Assembly: GCF_000719335.1 (NCBI RefSeq) | Contig: NZ_JOGB01000005.1 | Coordinates: 167,564-231,563 of the forward strand | From: Streptomyces sp. NRRL S-87 | GTDB taxonomy: Bacteria > Actinomycetota > Actinomycetes > Streptomycetales > Streptomycetaceae | Direction: 5' to 3' | DNA: 64,000 nt | In this document: in pieces, positions 26,037 through 36,751 of the stretch | How positions within the stretch are numbered: position 1 is the first letter of the stretch | Layout: each line of letters begins with the position of its first letter | Notes under the pieces: model-generated | Seen by the model: the letters and a program-made list of their open reading frames with translations, nothing else | Told to the model about the DNA's origin: nothing | Database searches by the model: none | Made by a program: the position numbers and the translations under genes

Positions 26037-29000
26037 CACGCCTCCCCTTCCGTGAGTCGCTCCGCCAGGGCCCCGGCCAGGGGCCGCAGGCTGCCGTACG
26101 TCCACAACAGCGTGGGTGACAGCACCAGTCCGAGGTCGGCCTCGAGCCGGTTGCGCAGCTCCAGGCTCATCAGGGAGTCCAGGCCCAGGGACTTGAACGG
26201 CGTCTCCCGGTCGATGGACTCCGCCGGGATCCGCAGCACGCGGCCCGCCAGCTCCCGTACCCGCTCCTCGACCAGCTCGGCACGGCGCTCCGGCGCACAG
26301 TCCGCGAGCCGCTGCCGCACGTCGGCCGCCCCGGACCCGGCGTCCCGCGCCGGACCGAGCAGCGCCGACCAGCTGGGCCGGCCCGCCGCGTCCGGATACG
26401 TCTCGAACCAGCGGCGGGCGTCCAGCTCCACGTAGCCGACGACCACCTCGCCGGCGGTGAGGAAGTCCTCCAGCGCACGCCATGCCTCGGCGGCCTCGAA
26501 CCCGCCCATGCCGCGGTCCGCGAGCCGGTCGCCGCGCCCGGCCAGCCGGGCCGCCAGACCGATGTGCTCGAACGTGCCCCACTGGACGCTGAGCGCGGGG
26601 CGCCCCGCGGTGCGGCGGGCCTCGGCCAGCGCGTCGAGGTAGGTGTTGGCCGCCGCGTACGCCGCCTGGCCCACGTTCCCGACCAGGCCGGCCGCCGACG
26701 AGAACAGCACGAACAGGTCGAGCGGATCGTCGGCGGTCAGCCGGTCCAGGTGCGCCGCACCGTCGACCTTGGGTGCCAGCACCTCGGCCACCCCGGCGGG
26801 TTCCAGGCTGCGCACCACCGCATCGCGCAGCACACCGGCGGCGTGGAACACGCCTCGCAGGGGCGGAAGTTCGGCCCTGACGGTGGCCAGCGCCAGATCC
26901 AGCGACAGGGCGTCCGCGACGTCCGCGTGCACCACCGCCACCCGGACGCCGGCGGCCCGGAGCACCTCGATGCGGGCCGCCGCGTCCGGGCTCGGCGCCG
27001 AACGGCCCAGCAGCGCGAGCGAACCCGCCCCGCGCTCCGCCAGGTGCGCGGCCAACGACAGGCCCAGGTCGCCCAGGCCACCGGTGATCAGGTAGGTGCC
27101 GTCCGCGCGGAACCGGCCGTGCGGCAGCGGATCGGCCACGACCCGCCGCACCTCGTGCGGCCCCTGCAGCACGAACTTGCCGATGTGGTCGCCGTGCGAG
27201 AGGGCGCGCAGCGCCTCCGCGGCGTCCGCGAACCCGTACGGGGTGACCGGCAGCGCCGTCAGCCGGCCGGCCTCGACCTCGTCCCACACCGCGCGGAACA
27301 GCCGGGCGAACCGCTCGGGCCGGCGCATCACCAGGCCCTCCAGGTCGACCGCCGCGAAGCTGACGCCCTTGCGGAAGGGTGCCAGGCCCAGCGTGCGCTC
27401 CCCGTAGATGTCCTTCTTGCCGACCTCGACGAACCGGCCGTCCTCCGCCAGCACCTCCAGGCCGCGCGGGATCGCCGCCCCCGTCAGGGAGTTGAGCACC
27501 ACGTCGACGCCGCGGCCGCCGGTGCGCTCCAGGACCGCGTCCGCCCACGACAGGTCCCGCGAGTCGAAGACGTCCGCGATGCCCATGTCCCGCAGGTAGG
27601 CCCGTTTGGCGACGCTGCCGGCCGTCGCGATCACCTCGGCGCCGAGCAGCCGCGCCACCTGGACGGCGGCCAGGCCCAGCCCGCCGGCGGCGGAGTGCAC
27701 CAGCACCGTCTCGCCCGGCTCGATCCGGGCCAGGTCGCGCAGCGCGTACCAGGCCGTCGCGGCGACCAGCGGCAGCGCGGCGGCATCCTGCTGGGTCATG
27801 GCCGGGGGCACCGGCCGCACGTGGTCCGCACGCACCGTCAGATGGGAGACGACCGCCCCGAACTTGCAGGCCACCACCCGGTCGCCGATCCGGAACCCGG
27901 AGGTGCCCGGGCCGACGGCGACGACCCGCCCGGCGCAGTCCCCGCCGAGCAGCTCCTGACCGCCCGAGGCGTCCGGGTAGGTGCCGACGGCCTTCATCAC
28001 GTCGATGAAGTTCAGCGAGGCGGCGTCCACCTCGATCTCCACCTCGCCGGGGCCCGGCTCGCGGCGTACGAGCGGCAGGTAGCGCAGCGACTCCCACAGG
28101 CCCGGGCGCGGCCCCGGATGCAGCCGGAACGGTTGGCGCGGTGCGTACGGCGGTGTCGCGGCCGCCGCGTCGGACGGCTGCCCGCCGCGCTCCAGCCGCC
28201 CGGCCAGGCGCCGCCCCTCCCGCAACAGGACCTGGTCCTCCCGCTCGGCGGCGAACAGCTCGCGGCGGACCCCCGCCGCCCAGCCCGGCTCCCGCGCCGT
28301 GTCCACCAGCCGGGCCGCCAAGGCGGGGTGCTCGCCCTGGAGCACCCGGACGAACCCCCAGTACAGTGCGGCACCCGGATCGGGTGCCTCGGCCGGCCCC
28401 GCCGGCCGGGCCCGCGTGGTGAGCACCGTCAGCCGGGGGGCCCGGGGCCGGTCCACGCAGGCGCTCGCCAGCGCGCCCAGCGCCAGCAGGCCGGCGCGCT
28501 GCTCGGCCTCGGCGGCCGCCCGGTCGCCCTCGTCCCCCGCGGCCGCGTCCCCGGGCCGGCCGGGGGTCCCGGCCGGCGCCACGAACACGACCTCGGCGAC
28601 GTCGTGCCCGTCCAGCGCCCCGGCCCAGGCGGCCCGGTCCGCGGACGCGCCCGGCGGCAGCGTCACCGCCTCCGCCCCCAGCTCCCGGGCCAGTTCCGCG
28701 ACGGCGTCGGCGGCCGACCGGGGGCCCGCCACCCGCCACCTGCCGCGGACCTCGCCCGGTTCCCCGTGCTCGCGCTCGCGGAACGTGAAGCGGTGCACCC
28801 GCGCCGCGCCCGCCCCGGGCTCCTCGCCGAGGGCCAGGGGACGCAGCTCCAGCCCGACCACCTGGGCCACCGGCTGCCGCTCGGGCCCGTACAGCGAGAG
28901 GTCGAACCGGCCGTCGGCCCGTCGCACCGCGCGCACCCACAGCTCGGTCACGCCCGCCGGACGGCCGGGCAGCAGGTGCAGCCGCTCCATGGCGACCGGT

Positions 29001-32000
29001 ACGACCGTGCCCTCCTGCCCGCACAGCGCGAGGGACACCTGGAACGCCCCGTCCCACAGGGCGGGATGCAGCAGGAACCGCCGCGCGCCGGGACGGCACC
29101 CGTCGGGGAGCACCACCCGTCCGAGCGCCTCGTCGCCCGCGACCCGGAGTCCGCGCACGCCCTGGAAGGCCGGACCGTAGTGCAGCCCGCGGGCCGCGCA
29201 CGTCCGGTAGAACTCGGCGGCGTCCACGTCCCGGGCGGCCACCGGCTCGCCGGGGAAGGCCGGCACCTCGGGCCGGTCGTCCTGGTAGGAGGCCCGGGCG
29301 CGCACGTGCCGGACCCAGCCCTCGGCGCCCGGCGGCAAGGAGGACAGCTCCAGGCTGCCGCCCTCCCCGGTGTCCTCGCGCCACACGCCGCCCAGCCGCA
29401 GCGGCCCGTCGGCGGGCAGCGTCATGTCGCTGTGGAACGCCAGGTCGCGCAGCGACGGAGGCACGCCGCCGGTGCGGCCCAAGGCGGTGCCCAGGCACAG
29501 CTCGATCGCGGCGGCGGCGGGTACCACCACGGCGTCGTGCACCCGGTGGTCGGCGAGCCAGGGGTGCGAACCGGTGCCGAGCTCCAGCGTGCCGTGCCGT
29601 ACCCCGCCCTCGGTGGGCAGCGGCGCGAGCGGGAAGGCGAACGCCGCCGACCGGTCGGTGCTCTGCGCGGCCCCCACCCAGTAGCTCTGCCGCTGCCACG
29701 GATAGGGGGGCAGCCCGGCGTCGCGCGTCGTCGGCCGCGGACCGTACGGGGTCAGCCCCGCCACATGGCCTCGGGCGAAGGCCTCCGCGAGGTCGGCGCA
29801 CGACCCGCGGTCGCGGTGCAGGGTGCCCAGGACGGCCGGGGGCTCCTGGCGCAGGGCGCCGAGCCGCTCGACCGCCGGGACCAGCACGGGATGCGCGCTG
29901 ACCTCCACGACATGGGTGACGTCCTCGTCCAGGAGCCGGTCGACCACGGTGGCGAACCGCACCGGGCGGCACAGGTTCTCCACCCAGTACGCCCCGTCCA
30001 TCTCCGCGCCGCCGAGCGCCTCGGCCCGCACGGTGGAGACCAGTTCCAGCTCCGCCGGGCCCGGTCGGACCGCGCCGAGCACCTCGTGCAGTTCGTCGGC
30101 CAGCTCCAGCATGAGCGGGCTGTGGGAGGCGTAGTCGACGTTCACCAGGCGGCAGTACGTGCCGTCCGCCTCCAGGAGTTCCTTCAGCAGCAGCACCGAT
30201 TCGGCGTCCCCGGACAGCACGCAGGAGCCGGGGCCGTTGTGCACCGCCAGCGCCACGCTGTCCTCGAACCCCTCCAACGCGGCCCGGGCCGCGTCGGCGT
30301 CCAGGTCCACCGCGAGCATCCGGCCGGTGCCGGCCGCGGTGCGGCGCAGCACGGCGCTGCGCCGCGCCACCACCAGGGCGGCGTCCTCGAGGGAGAGGAC
30401 GCCCGCCACGGTCGCGGCGGCGATCTCGCCCTGGCTGTGGCCGACCACGACGTCCGGCTCCACCCCGGCGGCCCGCCAGGCCGCCGTCAGCGCCACCGAC
30501 ACCGCCCACAGCACCGGCTGCACGACGTCGACGCGCTCCAGCCACGCGTCGCCGGCCGCACCGGTGACCACCTCGACCAGGTCCCAGTCGGTGTGCGGGG
30601 CCAGCGCCACCGCGCACCGGTCGATCTCCCCGGCGAACACGGGGTCCTGCGCGTACAGGTCCCGCCCCATGGCCGCCCACTGGGAGCCCTGCCCGGGGTA
30701 GACGAACGCGGTCCGGCCGCGCCGGCGGGCCCGCCCGGTGACCGTGCCGGGCCGGACGGTGTCCGGTGCCGCGGCGTACGCGTCCAGTGCCGCCCGCGCC
30801 TGCTCGCCGTCCGCGGCCACCAGTCCCGCGCGGAACGGGAACTGGTCGCGCAGCCAGCCCAGCGCGGCCGCGATCTCGCGCGGCCGGGCACCGGGCCGGT
30901 CCAGCGCTGCCCGTACGTCGCGGGCCCGCTGGGCCAGGGCGGCCCGGCTGTGGGCGCTCAGCGGCAGCAGGAACGGCGCGCCGGCTCCCGCCGCGTCCGG
31001 CGCGGGCCCGGCATCCGCGTCCGTGGCCGCCTCGGCGGGAGCCGGGGCGACCACGGCGTGCGCGTTGGTGCCGCCCCAGCCGAAGGAGCTCACGCCGATG
31101 TAGACCGGGCCGTCGGACGGCAGCGGCAGCGGCTCGCGCACCACCGACAGACCCAGGTCGGCGAAGGGGATGTCCGGGTTCAGCTCGGCGGAGTGCAGGC
31201 TGGGCGGCACCACCCCGTGCTTGAGCGCCAGCACCGCCTTGAACAGGCCCGCGAGCGCGGCCACCGGCTCCAGATGGCCGATGTTGCTCTTCACCGAGCC
31301 GATGCCCAGCGGAGTCGTCCGCCCCGGGGCCCGGCCCAGTACGGCGCCCAGCGCGCCCGCCTCGACGGGGTCGCCGACCCGCGTGCCGGTGCCGTGCGCC
31401 TCCACGTACAGGACCTGCTCCGGCGGGATCCCGGAACCCTCGTACACCCGGCGCAGCAGGTTCTCCTGACCCTCCCGGCTCGGGGTCACGACGCTGTCGC
31501 CGCCGCCGTCGTTGTTCACCGCGGTGCGCACGATCACGGCGTGCACCCGGTCCCCGTCCCGGCGGGCCTGCTCCAGGGTCTTGAGGTAGACCGCGGCCAC
31601 CCCCTCGCCCCGGACGAACCCGTCGGCCCCGGCACCGAAGGCGCTGCACCGGCCCGTGGGCGACAGCCCGCCGAAGTGCGTGAGGCCGATCGTCACGTCC
31701 GGGGTCAGCATCAGGTTCGCGGCGCCCACCAGCGCCCCCTCCACGTCCCCCGACAGCAGCGCCTGGCACGCCAGGTGCAGCGCGACCATCGACGACGAGC
31801 AGCCCGTCTCCAGGGTGAGGCTGGGGCCGGTCAGCCCCAGGAAGTACGAGATGCGGGCCGACAGCATGTCGAGCGCGTTGCCGGAGATCGAGTGCTGGGT
31901 GGGACGGGCCCCGCGGTCCTCGCGCAGCCGCTCGTAGTCCTGCCACAGCCCGCCGAAGTACACGCCCGTGCGCGAACCGCCCAGCCGGGCCGTGGGGATG

Positions 32001-32314
32001 CCGGCGTCCTCCAGCGCGAGCCAGCTGGTCTCCAGCATCAGCCGCTGCTGCGGGTCGAGCACCTCGGCCTCGCGGGGCGAGACGCCGAAGAACGCCGCGT
32101 CGAACCTGCTGACGTCCTCCAGGAACCCGCCGTGGCGCTGGATCTCCTTCTCGGGGTCCAGCGGGCCGTCCGCGTTCCAGCGGTCGGCGGGGACGGGGCG
32201 GACGGCGTCGTGGCGGTCCATCAGCATCCGCCAGAAGCGGTCCGTGTCGGGAGCGCCGGGGAACCGTCCCGCCATCCCCACGATGGCGATCGTCCCGGCC
32301 GGGTCGTGCTGCAC
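26036..32314 (-). CDS. Reducing type I PKS: KS-AT-DH-ER-KR-ACP
   Basis: A 2092-residue single-module polyketide synthase. Domains in order: KS with Cys172 (LETGCSSSM), His307 (HGTGT) and His347 (NIGH); AT with Ser627 in VGHSQGEIA and the selectivity motif YASH at 728-731, which usually marks methylmalonyl-CoA; DH near residue 900 with DHRVHDAVVVP, where Asp replaces the usual Gly of HxxxGxxxxP; ER with LVHSAAGGLGLAAVQ; KR with GGLGDLGL and the active Tyr in GQAAYAAANT; ACP with LGLDSLMSLELR. With all reductive domains present it can make saturated chains, and as the only full module it may act iteratively. GTG 32314 follows a GGAGGTAGG site. No thioesterase domain is present. Confidence 0.95.
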
Positions 32315-32384
32315 TTCCTACCTCCGTACACGGGTTCCGGGAGACCGGGCCCGTTCGATCACGAGTTCTCAGCTGCGGCGGGGT

Positions 32385-33596
32385 TCAGGGGCGCGGGGCG
32401 CGCACCAGGACCGCCGACGCGTGGCCCTGGACGTCGGTCGTCAGGACCAGCGCGGGCCCGTCCCCGGGTGGGTGCGCCCCGCCCACCGCGAGCTCCGGCA
32501 GCCGCGGGTCCCAGCCGTCCAGGCCGGGCGTCGGCGGCGTGCGGCCCTCGGTCAGGGCCTTCGCCGCCAGCGCGACCTGGAGCAGGGCCGTGCCCCCGGC
32601 GCAGTCGCCCAGGGCGCCGAACGGGCTGAAGACCGGGGTGCCGCCGGTGGTGGCGGCGGCCAGCGCGAGCGCCTCGTCCCGGTCGGTGGCCTCGTCGCCG
32701 CAGGCCGAGGAGACCACCAGGCCGATCCGCTCGCCCCCCGGGCCGGTGGCGGCCACCGCCCGGCCGATCGCGCGGTGGGCGGTGCCGGCCACATCGGTCC
32801 CGCGCAGGGCTTCCAGGCCGGTGACCTCCGCGTGCACCCGGGCACCCCGGGCCCTGGCCCGTGCGGCGTCCTCCACGACGAACACCACGGCCGCCTCGCC
32901 GGGCAGTGCTCCGGCGCGCCCGGCGGCGAACGGGGCGGGGTCGCCGGTGCTCCGCCCGGCGGCCAGCCGGACCGGGTCCAGCACGTCCACGGCCGCCACC
33001 AGCACGGCCCGGGCCTGGCCGGTGCGCAGCCAGTCGGCCGCCACGGTCAGCGCGTGCGCGCCCGCGCAGCGCCCGGCGGTCAGGGTCAGGACGGGCCCCT
33101 GGGCGCCGGCGGCGATGCACAGGTCCGAGACGGCCGCGTTCAGGCTGCCCTGCGGACCCTGGTACGGGCTGACCAGCTCCGGACCCAGCGTCAGCCCGTC
33201 GTGCAGCACCTGCAGATAGCCCGTCAGGCCGCCCGCCGCGGTGCCCAGGACCACGCCCACGTCCTCCGCGGCCCACGGGTGCGGGTCCGCGCCGCCCGCC
33301 CCGGCCCCCGCCGGGTCCAGCCCGGCGTCCTGCCAGGCGAGCAGGGCCACCCGGGAGGCCAGCAGGGACTCCCGGCTCAGGGCGCGCAGCCGGCGCCGCC
33401 CGAAGGCGGGTACGTCCGGCAGGTCGTCGGCGAGCGCGGCGGCCCGCGAACGGGCCGCGCCGGGGTACAGCTCGCCGGGCGCCGCCCGGTCCGCGAAGGG
33501 GGTGCGGCCCGCCAGCAGGCCTTCCCAGACCGCGTCCAGGCCCTCGCCGAGCGCGCAGGTCAGGCCGATGCCGGTGAGGGCGACGGAGCCGTTCAT
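32385..33596 (-). CDS. Ketosynthase-like chain length factor (CLF), pair 1
   Basis: A 403-residue protein with the FabF-type condensing fold (start VALTGIGLTCALGEGLDAVW). The cysteine region reads LTAGRCAGAHAL, shifted by one residue relative to true KS enzymes. Where HGTGT should be it reads SSACGDEATD, and where GHT should be it reads FGALGDCAGG, so both catalytic histidines are gone. This is the pattern of chain length factors, which dimerise with an active KS. It overlaps the upstream KS by four bases (ATGA), identifying that KS (33593-34900) as its partner. Confidence 0.85.
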   Translation of the reverse strand: MNGSVALTGIGLTCALGEGLDAVWEGLLAGRTPFADRAAPGELYPGAARSRAAALADDLPDVPAFGRRRLRALSRESLLASRVALLAWQDAGLDPAGAGAGGADPHPWAAEDVGVVLGTAAGGLTGYLQVLHDGLTLGPELVSPYQGPQGSLNAAVSDLCIAAGAQGPVLTLTAGRCAGAHALTVAADWLRTGQARAVLVAAVDVLDPVRLAAGRSTGDPAPFAAGRAGALPGEAAVVFVVEDAARARARGARVHAEVTGLEALRGTDVAGTAHRAIGRAVAATGPGGERIGLVVSSACGDEATDRDEALALAAATTGGTPVFSPFGALGDCAGGTALLQVALAAKALTEGRTPPTPGLDGWDPRLPELAVGGAHPPGDGPALVLTTDVQGHASAVLVRAPRP

Positions 33597-34900
33597 CGAG
33601 TGCTTCCTGCCGGGATCGTACGGACGGGTCGGGCGAGGCCGGGGCGGGTGGAGCCGGGGCGGGTGAACACCGTGCACGCGGTGTTGCCCCCGAAGCCGAA
33701 CGCGTTGTTCACGGCCACGCGCACCGGCAACTCCCGGGCCCCGCCCCGGACCACGTCCACCGGGCACTGCGGGTCCAGGACGTCCAGGTGCGCCGTGGGC
33801 GGCACCACCCCGTCGCGCAGCGCCAGGACGCAGGCCACCGCCTCGATCGCGCTCGCCGCGCCCTGGGTGTGGCCCAGCGCCCCCTTGAGGGAGGTCACGG
33901 CGGGTGCGTGGGCGCCGAACACCGCGCGGATGGCAAGGGCCTCGACGCGGTCGTTGGACGGAGTGCCCGTGCCGTGCGCGCTGATGTGGTCGACGCTCTC
34001 CGGGGCGAGCCCGGCCCGGGCCAGGGCCCGGCTCATCGACAGCACCGCGCCGCGGCCCTCGGGGTGCGGGGCCGTCATGTGGTGGGCGTCGGCGGCCGAG
34101 GCCCAGCCGGCCAGCTCCGCGTACACCCGTGCCCCGCGGCGGTGCGCGTGTGCGGCCGACTCCAGGACGAGGACGGCGGCACCCTCGGACACCACCAGCC
34201 CGGCCCGGTCGCGGTCGAAGGGGCGCAGCGCGTCGGGCGCGAGCGAGCGCAGGCTGGCGAACATCGTCATCACGCCGCTGGACAGCTCGTCGACACCGCC
34301 GGCCAGCATCACGTCGGCGCGCCCGGCGCGGATGGTGTCCGCCGCGTGCGCCAGCGCGCTGTTGCCGGATGCGCACGCCGTGGCCACCACCAGGCTGGGC
34401 CCCCATGCACCGAGGTGCCGGCCGACGACGTCCGCGAGGTCCACGATCGGCGCCCCGGCGGGCCCGGCGAGCGGCCGGTCCGGTACCGGCGGGCCGCCGG
34501 CGGCGGCCCGGTGGAAGGCGGTGACGGCCGGCTCCAGACCGGCCCGGTTGCCCAGCAGGGTGCCCAGGCACACGCCGGTGCGGTACGGGTCGGCGGGTCC
34601 GCCGTCGAGGCCGGCGTCCGTGGCGGCGGCGGCCGCGGCGGCCACGGCGAGCCGGGCGCTGCGGTCGCCGCGGCCGCGCGGCGCGTCGAAGCCGGGGACC
34701 TGGCCCGCCAGCGCGGCGGGGAAGTCCGCGGCGTCGGGCCGGTCCAGCGGTCCGGTGCCGACCACTCCCTCCAGCGCCGACCGCCAGAAGGTCTCGACGG
34801 TGGTGCCGATCGGGCTGAGCACGCCGAGCCCGGTCACCACCACGGTCGTCTCCGGGTCGCGGACCACGGGGCCCGTGCCCTCAGTTGCTGACGCCGCCAT
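33593..34900 (-). CDS. FabF-type beta-ketoacyl-ACP synthase, pair 1
   Basis: A 435-residue condensing enzyme with an intact triad: Cys in VVATACASGNSAL, His in ISAHGTGTPSND and His in KGALGHTQGAAS. It should catalyse decarboxylative Claisen condensation on the free ACP of the operon (35624-35920). Its start overlaps the ketoreductase gene by 20 bases and its end overlaps the CLF-like gene. The gene order KR-KS-CLF with an adjacent ACP is that of a type II PKS or dedicated fatty acid system. Confidence 0.92.
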   Translation of the reverse strand: MAASATEGTGPVVRDPETTVVVTGLGVLSPIGTTVETFWRSALEGVVGTGPLDRPDAADFPAALAGQVPGFDAPRGRGDRSARLAVAAAAAAATDAGLDGGPADPYRTGVCLGTLLGNRAGLEPAVTAFHRAAAGGPPVPDRPLAGPAGAPIVDLADVVGRHLGAWGPSLVVATACASGNSALAHAADTIRAGRADVMLAGGVDELSSGVMTMFASLRSLAPDALRPFDRDRAGLVVSEGAAVLVLESAAHAHRRGARVYAELAGWASAADAHHMTAPHPEGRGAVLSMSRALARAGLAPESVDHISAHGTGTPSNDRVEALAIRAVFGAHAPAVTSLKGALGHTQGAASAIEAVACVLALRDGVVPPTAHLDVLDPQCPVDVVRGGARELPVRVAVNNAFGFGGNTACTVFTRPGSTRPGLARPVRTIPAGSTR

Positions 34901-35624
34901 CGACCCCGATCACCTGCCCCGTGATGTAGCCGGCCCGGTCGGAGGCCAGGAACGCGACGGTGTCGGCGACCTCCCGGACCGTGCCCGCGCGGCCGAGGGG
35001 GATCTTCGCGAGCAACCGCGTGCGGGCCTTGTCGGACAGCCCGCCCGCCACGTCGGTGTCGATCAGGCCGGGCGCGACCACGTTGGCGCGGATCCCGAAC
35101 CGGGCCACCTCGTCCGCCAGGGACCTGGTGAAGCCGATGATCCCGGCCTTGGAGGCGGAGTAGTTGGTCTGCGAGGCGCTGGCCCGGACGCCGGCCACGG
35201 ACGAGATCGTCACGATGCTGCCCCGCTGCCGCCGCATCAGCGGGAACACGGCCGCGCGGCACACGTGGAAGGTGCCGGTCAGGTTGGTGTCGACGACCTC
35301 GTGCCAGGCTTCGGCCGTCATCGTCGCCAGCGGCCCGTCGCGGACCACGCCGGCACTGGTGACGACCACGTCGAGCGGGCCGAGGCGCTCTTCGGTGTCC
35401 TCGACGAACGCCGCCACCGCGGCCGCGTCCGTCACGTCGAGGGCGGTGCCGTGCACCCGGACGCCGTGGTCGGCCGCCAGCCGCTCCAGCGGACGGGTGT
35501 CCTCGGGGAGCGAGCGCGCGCAGTAGGCCACGTCGTGGCCGTCCTCGAGCAGTCGCTCCACCACCGCCCGGCCGATCCCCCGGGACCCGCCCGTGACGAG
35601 CGCGACCTTGCGGGAGCCCGCCAT
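34881..35624 (-). CDS. FabG-like 3-oxoacyl-ACP reductase
   Basis: A 247-residue short-chain dehydrogenase. The NADP-binding loop is VTGGSRGIGRAVVE, the Asn-Ala-Gly-like strand reads VVVTSAGVVRDG, the catalytic serine is in IVTISSVAG and the YxxxK pair is NYSASKAGI. The C-terminus YITGQVIGVDGGVSN is typical of FabG. It would reduce the beta-keto group made by the KS/CLF pairs. It overlaps the ACP stop (TGATG) and the KS start. Confidence 0.93.
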   Translation of the reverse strand: MAGSRKVALVTGGSRGIGRAVVERLLEDGHDVAYCARSLPEDTRPLERLAADHGVRVHGTALDVTDAAAVAAFVEDTEERLGPLDVVVTSAGVVRDGPLATMTAEAWHEVVDTNLTGTFHVCRAAVFPLMRRQRGSIVTISSVAGVRASASQTNYSASKAGIIGFTRSLADEVARFGIRANVVAPGLIDTDVAGGLSDKARTRLLAKIPLGRAGTVREVADTVAFLASDRAGYITGQVIGVDGGVSN

Positions 35625-35920
35625 CAGGCCGCCCCCAGCTTCTCGGACAGCAGGTCGTAGGTGGCCTTCAGGGAGCGGACCTCCTGGAGGTTGGACTGCT
35701 CCATCCTGACCTGGTACTTGCGCTCCAGTGCGACCAGGATCTCCAGGGCCAGCAGGGAGTCGACGTCCAGGTCCTCCTTGAAGTCGGCGGTGTCGGTGAC
35801 CTCGTCGGTGTCGACGTCGATGATCGACGCGAGGGTGCTGCGCAGGTCCTCGAGGTCGAGCACGGCGGCAGCCGCAGCGGCAGCAGGAGCGGTGGCAGGG
35901 GTGGGGGTCCGGTCGGTCAT
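35624..35920 (-). CDS. Acyl carrier protein of the type II system
   Basis: A 98-residue ACP with an Ala-rich N-terminal extension (TPATAPAAAAAAAVLDLEDL). The carrier site is the serine in KEDLDVDSLLALEILVALER. ATG 35920 is preferred over the upstream 35935. The gene sits between the FabI-like and FabG-like reductases and is translationally coupled to the latter, so it is the natural carrier for both KS/CLF pairs. The AALERKYQVRM helix is acidic-to-basic as in fatty acid ACPs. Confidence 0.92.
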   Translation of the reverse strand: MTDRTPTPATAPAAAAAAAVLDLEDLRSTLASIIDVDTDEVTDTADFKEDLDVDSLLALEILVALERKYQVRMEQSNLQEVRSLKATYDLLSEKLGAA

Positions 35921-35956
35921 GGCAAGTGCCTCCATCAGGGGTCGGGTGTGCGGGGG

Positions 35957-36751
35957 TCAGACGAGGCCTTCGCCGCCGTCGACGTCGATGACGTTGCCGG
36001 TGATCCAGGACGAGTCGCTGGCCGACAGCATCACCACGGCCTCGGCGACGTCCTCCGGAACGGTGATCCGGCCGTGGGGGTTCGCCTCGGAGGCCCGGCG
36101 GGCCAGTTCGTCACTGCCCGGGATGCGGATCAGGGCGGGGGTCAGCGTCAGGCCGGCGCGCAGGGCGTTCACGCCGATGCCCGCGGGGGCGAGTTCGACG
36201 GCCAGCTGCCGTACGTGCGCGGCCAGGGCGGACTTGGCGGCGGACACCGCCCCGTAGTTCGGCATCACCCGGCTGTCGCCGCGGCTGGTCAGCGCGAGCA
36301 CCTTGGCGCCGCGCCGGAGCAGCCCGGCGGCGTGGAGGTCCTGGACCCAGTAGACGAGGCTGTGGCCCATGACGCCGACCGTCATGTCCATCTGCCGCTG
36401 GCTGATGACGTCCTCGGCGTCCGGCCCGGGGATGTACGGCAGCAGGCTGCCGAAGGCCAGAGAGTGCAGCACCACCCTGATGCCGTCCGGACCGGCGGCC
36501 TCGGCCAGCAGCGGGACGAGCTCGGCGCGGGTCTGCCGGCTCGCCGCGTTGGCGTTGTGGAAGCGCACCTGTACGCCCATGGCGCGCAGGTCGGCCTCCA
36601 GGGCGTCGGCCTCCTCCTGCTGCACCGCGGTGCTGAAGTGGACACCGAAGACGTGCGCGCCCTCACGGGCCATGGCCAGGGCGGTGGCCCGCCCCATCCC
36701 GCTGGAGACGCCCAGGATCAGGCACCACGAGCCCTTGACGGAAGTCAGCAT
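35957..36751 (-). CDS. FabI-like enoyl-ACP reductase / SDR
   Basis: A 264-residue short-chain dehydrogenase. The N-terminal nucleotide loop is LILGVSSGMGRATALAM and the active-site strand is VVLHSLAFGSLLPY. The Tyr-Lys pair occurs as NYGAVSAAKSALAAH, with six residues between Tyr and Lys; this Y-X6-K spacing is the FabI/FabL enoyl reductase signature rather than the Y-X3-K of FabG. The C-terminus ITGNVIDVDGGEGLV is standard. It would saturate the 2-enoyl intermediate. It overlaps the CLF-like gene by seven bases. No discrete dehydratase is found in the operon. Confidence 0.85.
   Translation of the reverse strand: MLTSVKGSWCLILGVSSGMGRATALAMAREGAHVFGVHFSTAVQQEEADALEADLRAMGVQVRFHNANAASRQTRAELVPLLAEAAGPDGIRVVLHSLAFGSLLPYIPGPDAEDVISQRQMDMTVGVMGHSLVYWVQDLHAAGLLRRGAKVLALTSRGDSRVMPNYGAVSAAKSALAAHVRQLAVELAPAGIGVNALRAGLTLTPALIRIPGSDELARRASEANPHGRITVPEDVAEAVVMLSASDSSWITGNVIDVDGGEGLV

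Noticed and set aside
26564..32629. A plus-strand open frame of about 2000 codons opposite the type I PKS
   Set aside because: Its translation is low-complexity (Arg, Gly, Pro, His, Val rich) with no domain. The minus strand encodes a complete PKS. Long antisense frames are expected at this GC content.
32385..33596. Calling this an active ketosynthase because a cysteine is present near the usual position
   Set aside because: Both catalytic histidine motifs are replaced (SACGDEATD and GALGDCAGG), and it is coupled to a complete KS, as chain length factors are.
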